Of a stretch of 64,000 nucleotides of DNA, positions 63,483 to 64,000 are shown in pieces. The notes under the pieces are model-generated. The model searched no databases. It saw only the letters and a list, made by a program, of their open reading frames with translations, and was not told the DNA's origin. Every line of letters begins with the position of its first letter. Position 1 is the first letter of the stretch. Source of the stretch: Branchinecta lynchi (lineage: Eukaryota; Arthropoda; Branchiopoda; Anostraca; Branchinectidae); the NCBI GenBank assembly GCA_023053575.1, contig JAKZAP010000021.1, forward strand, positions 3,059,790 to 3,123,789. The letters are read 5' to 3'. The translations under genes and the position numbers were made by a program.

Positions 63483-64000
63483 CTAAGGTAAATAAGAACC
63501 CGAAACTTCCTGAAAGTCTGACTGACAAGCAATGTGGCAATAGATAACAATGTGAATATTTTTCTTGGAGAAACTTGACTGTAAATGATCGAACACTAGT
63601 TGCATCAAAATTAGCACAATTCTAGGAGAGAATTAAAGCTTGGTTACAATAGTCAATCGTGGAACTAGCAGCGTACACAAGCTTGGGGGCGGAGGGAATA
63701 TTACATCTTCTTTTTTCTTCATTAGTTAAAAAGGCTCGGCAACCAGCCATGGTCTGATTCTCGACTGTACCTCTGCGACCCACGAAACCCGATCTGGTTT
63801 GCAACGTTCTTCCAATTGGCAGACCAACTTGAGACGCCTCTTTTAACAACTTATGCCCGGGCCGCACTCAGTCACATCCGTACGTAATTTGGTTATTACC
63901 CACTCTTTACGTTTCATCCTGTTCACACTCGGAACAAAGAAATTCAAGACATTATCACCATCATCACTCAAAGGTAAACAAAACTAGCTAAAGTCAGTGA
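63483..64000. other. Unassigned right end of window
   Basis: An 81-codon minus ORF (63622-63867; KLLKEASQVGLPIGRTLQ) is unrecognised. No element ends seen. Confidence 0.3.

Overview
This is a 64 kb piece of an animal (invertebrate) nuclear genome, mostly transposon debris around a few host-gene exons. The animal origin follows from spliced exons of a T-type (Cav3) voltage-gated calcium channel on the + strand (3663-8812) and one exon of a group III secretory phospholipase A2 on the - strand (31322-31481). The exon wording is closest to what I know of arthropod Cav3 channels, but I cannot prove the phylum. There is no prokaryotic gene organisation and no CRISPR array.

Layout. 1-3640: foldback repeat, a GGGATCCC element split by a LINE, and fragments of three LINE types. 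3663-8812: Cav3 exons (domain IV pore, IVS6 and proximal C-terminus, plus a possible in-frame 72-nt cassette exon), with introns full of repeats. 9078-11640: a large inverted-repeat element with a tRNA-like gene in its spacer and another transposon in one arm. 12000-25600: MITE-like elements (hAT-like, Harbinger-like, foldback) and LINE ends. 25870-30914: an LTR-retrotransposon integrase remnant and two tandem Fam-A elements. 31322-31481: the phospholipase exon. 31500-35200: more elements. 35407-36801: a 117/139-bp higher-order minisatellite. 36900-41300: nested hAT-like elements. 41426-42974: a 225-bp satellite abutting a LINE tail. 43300-53500: repeats and several short unrecognised ORFs. 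53691-62860: deep nests (Harbinger-like > hAT-like > others; Fam-N > Fam-H and Fam-A). No gene is complete inside the window.

Repeat labels used below are mine. Fam-A starts CAAGAGCT and ends CAAGTGCCAT. Fam-C starts GGGATCCCAAAACG and ends GGTCTTG. hAT-like families with 8-bp duplications are D (CAGGGGCGT), E (CAGGGGTGGCCCG), Q (CAGGNCCGTA), S (CAGGGTTGCCAC) and T (CAGAGATGGGCGAATCC). Others are B (foldback containing ACGGATACGTCAGCT), F (Harbinger-like), H, I (foldback), J, K, L, M, N, R, U and V. LINE-alpha carries a CPMCG zinc knuckle; LINE-beta is CR1/L2-like.

Most striking observation: Fam-A and Fam-C, otherwise unlike in sequence, share one architecture. Each has a hairpin-prone end, then a GTCCGTCTGTC tract, then GATGAAACTTGG, then internal tandem repeats, and in the same orientation a CTCTTG or GTCTTG terminus. 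Both lie in T (or A) tracts without a clear target duplication, and uninterrupted copies of host repeats elsewhere in the window show what the sites looked like before insertion. I read them as two families of one non-autonomous class, possibly Helentron-like; that class assignment is inference.
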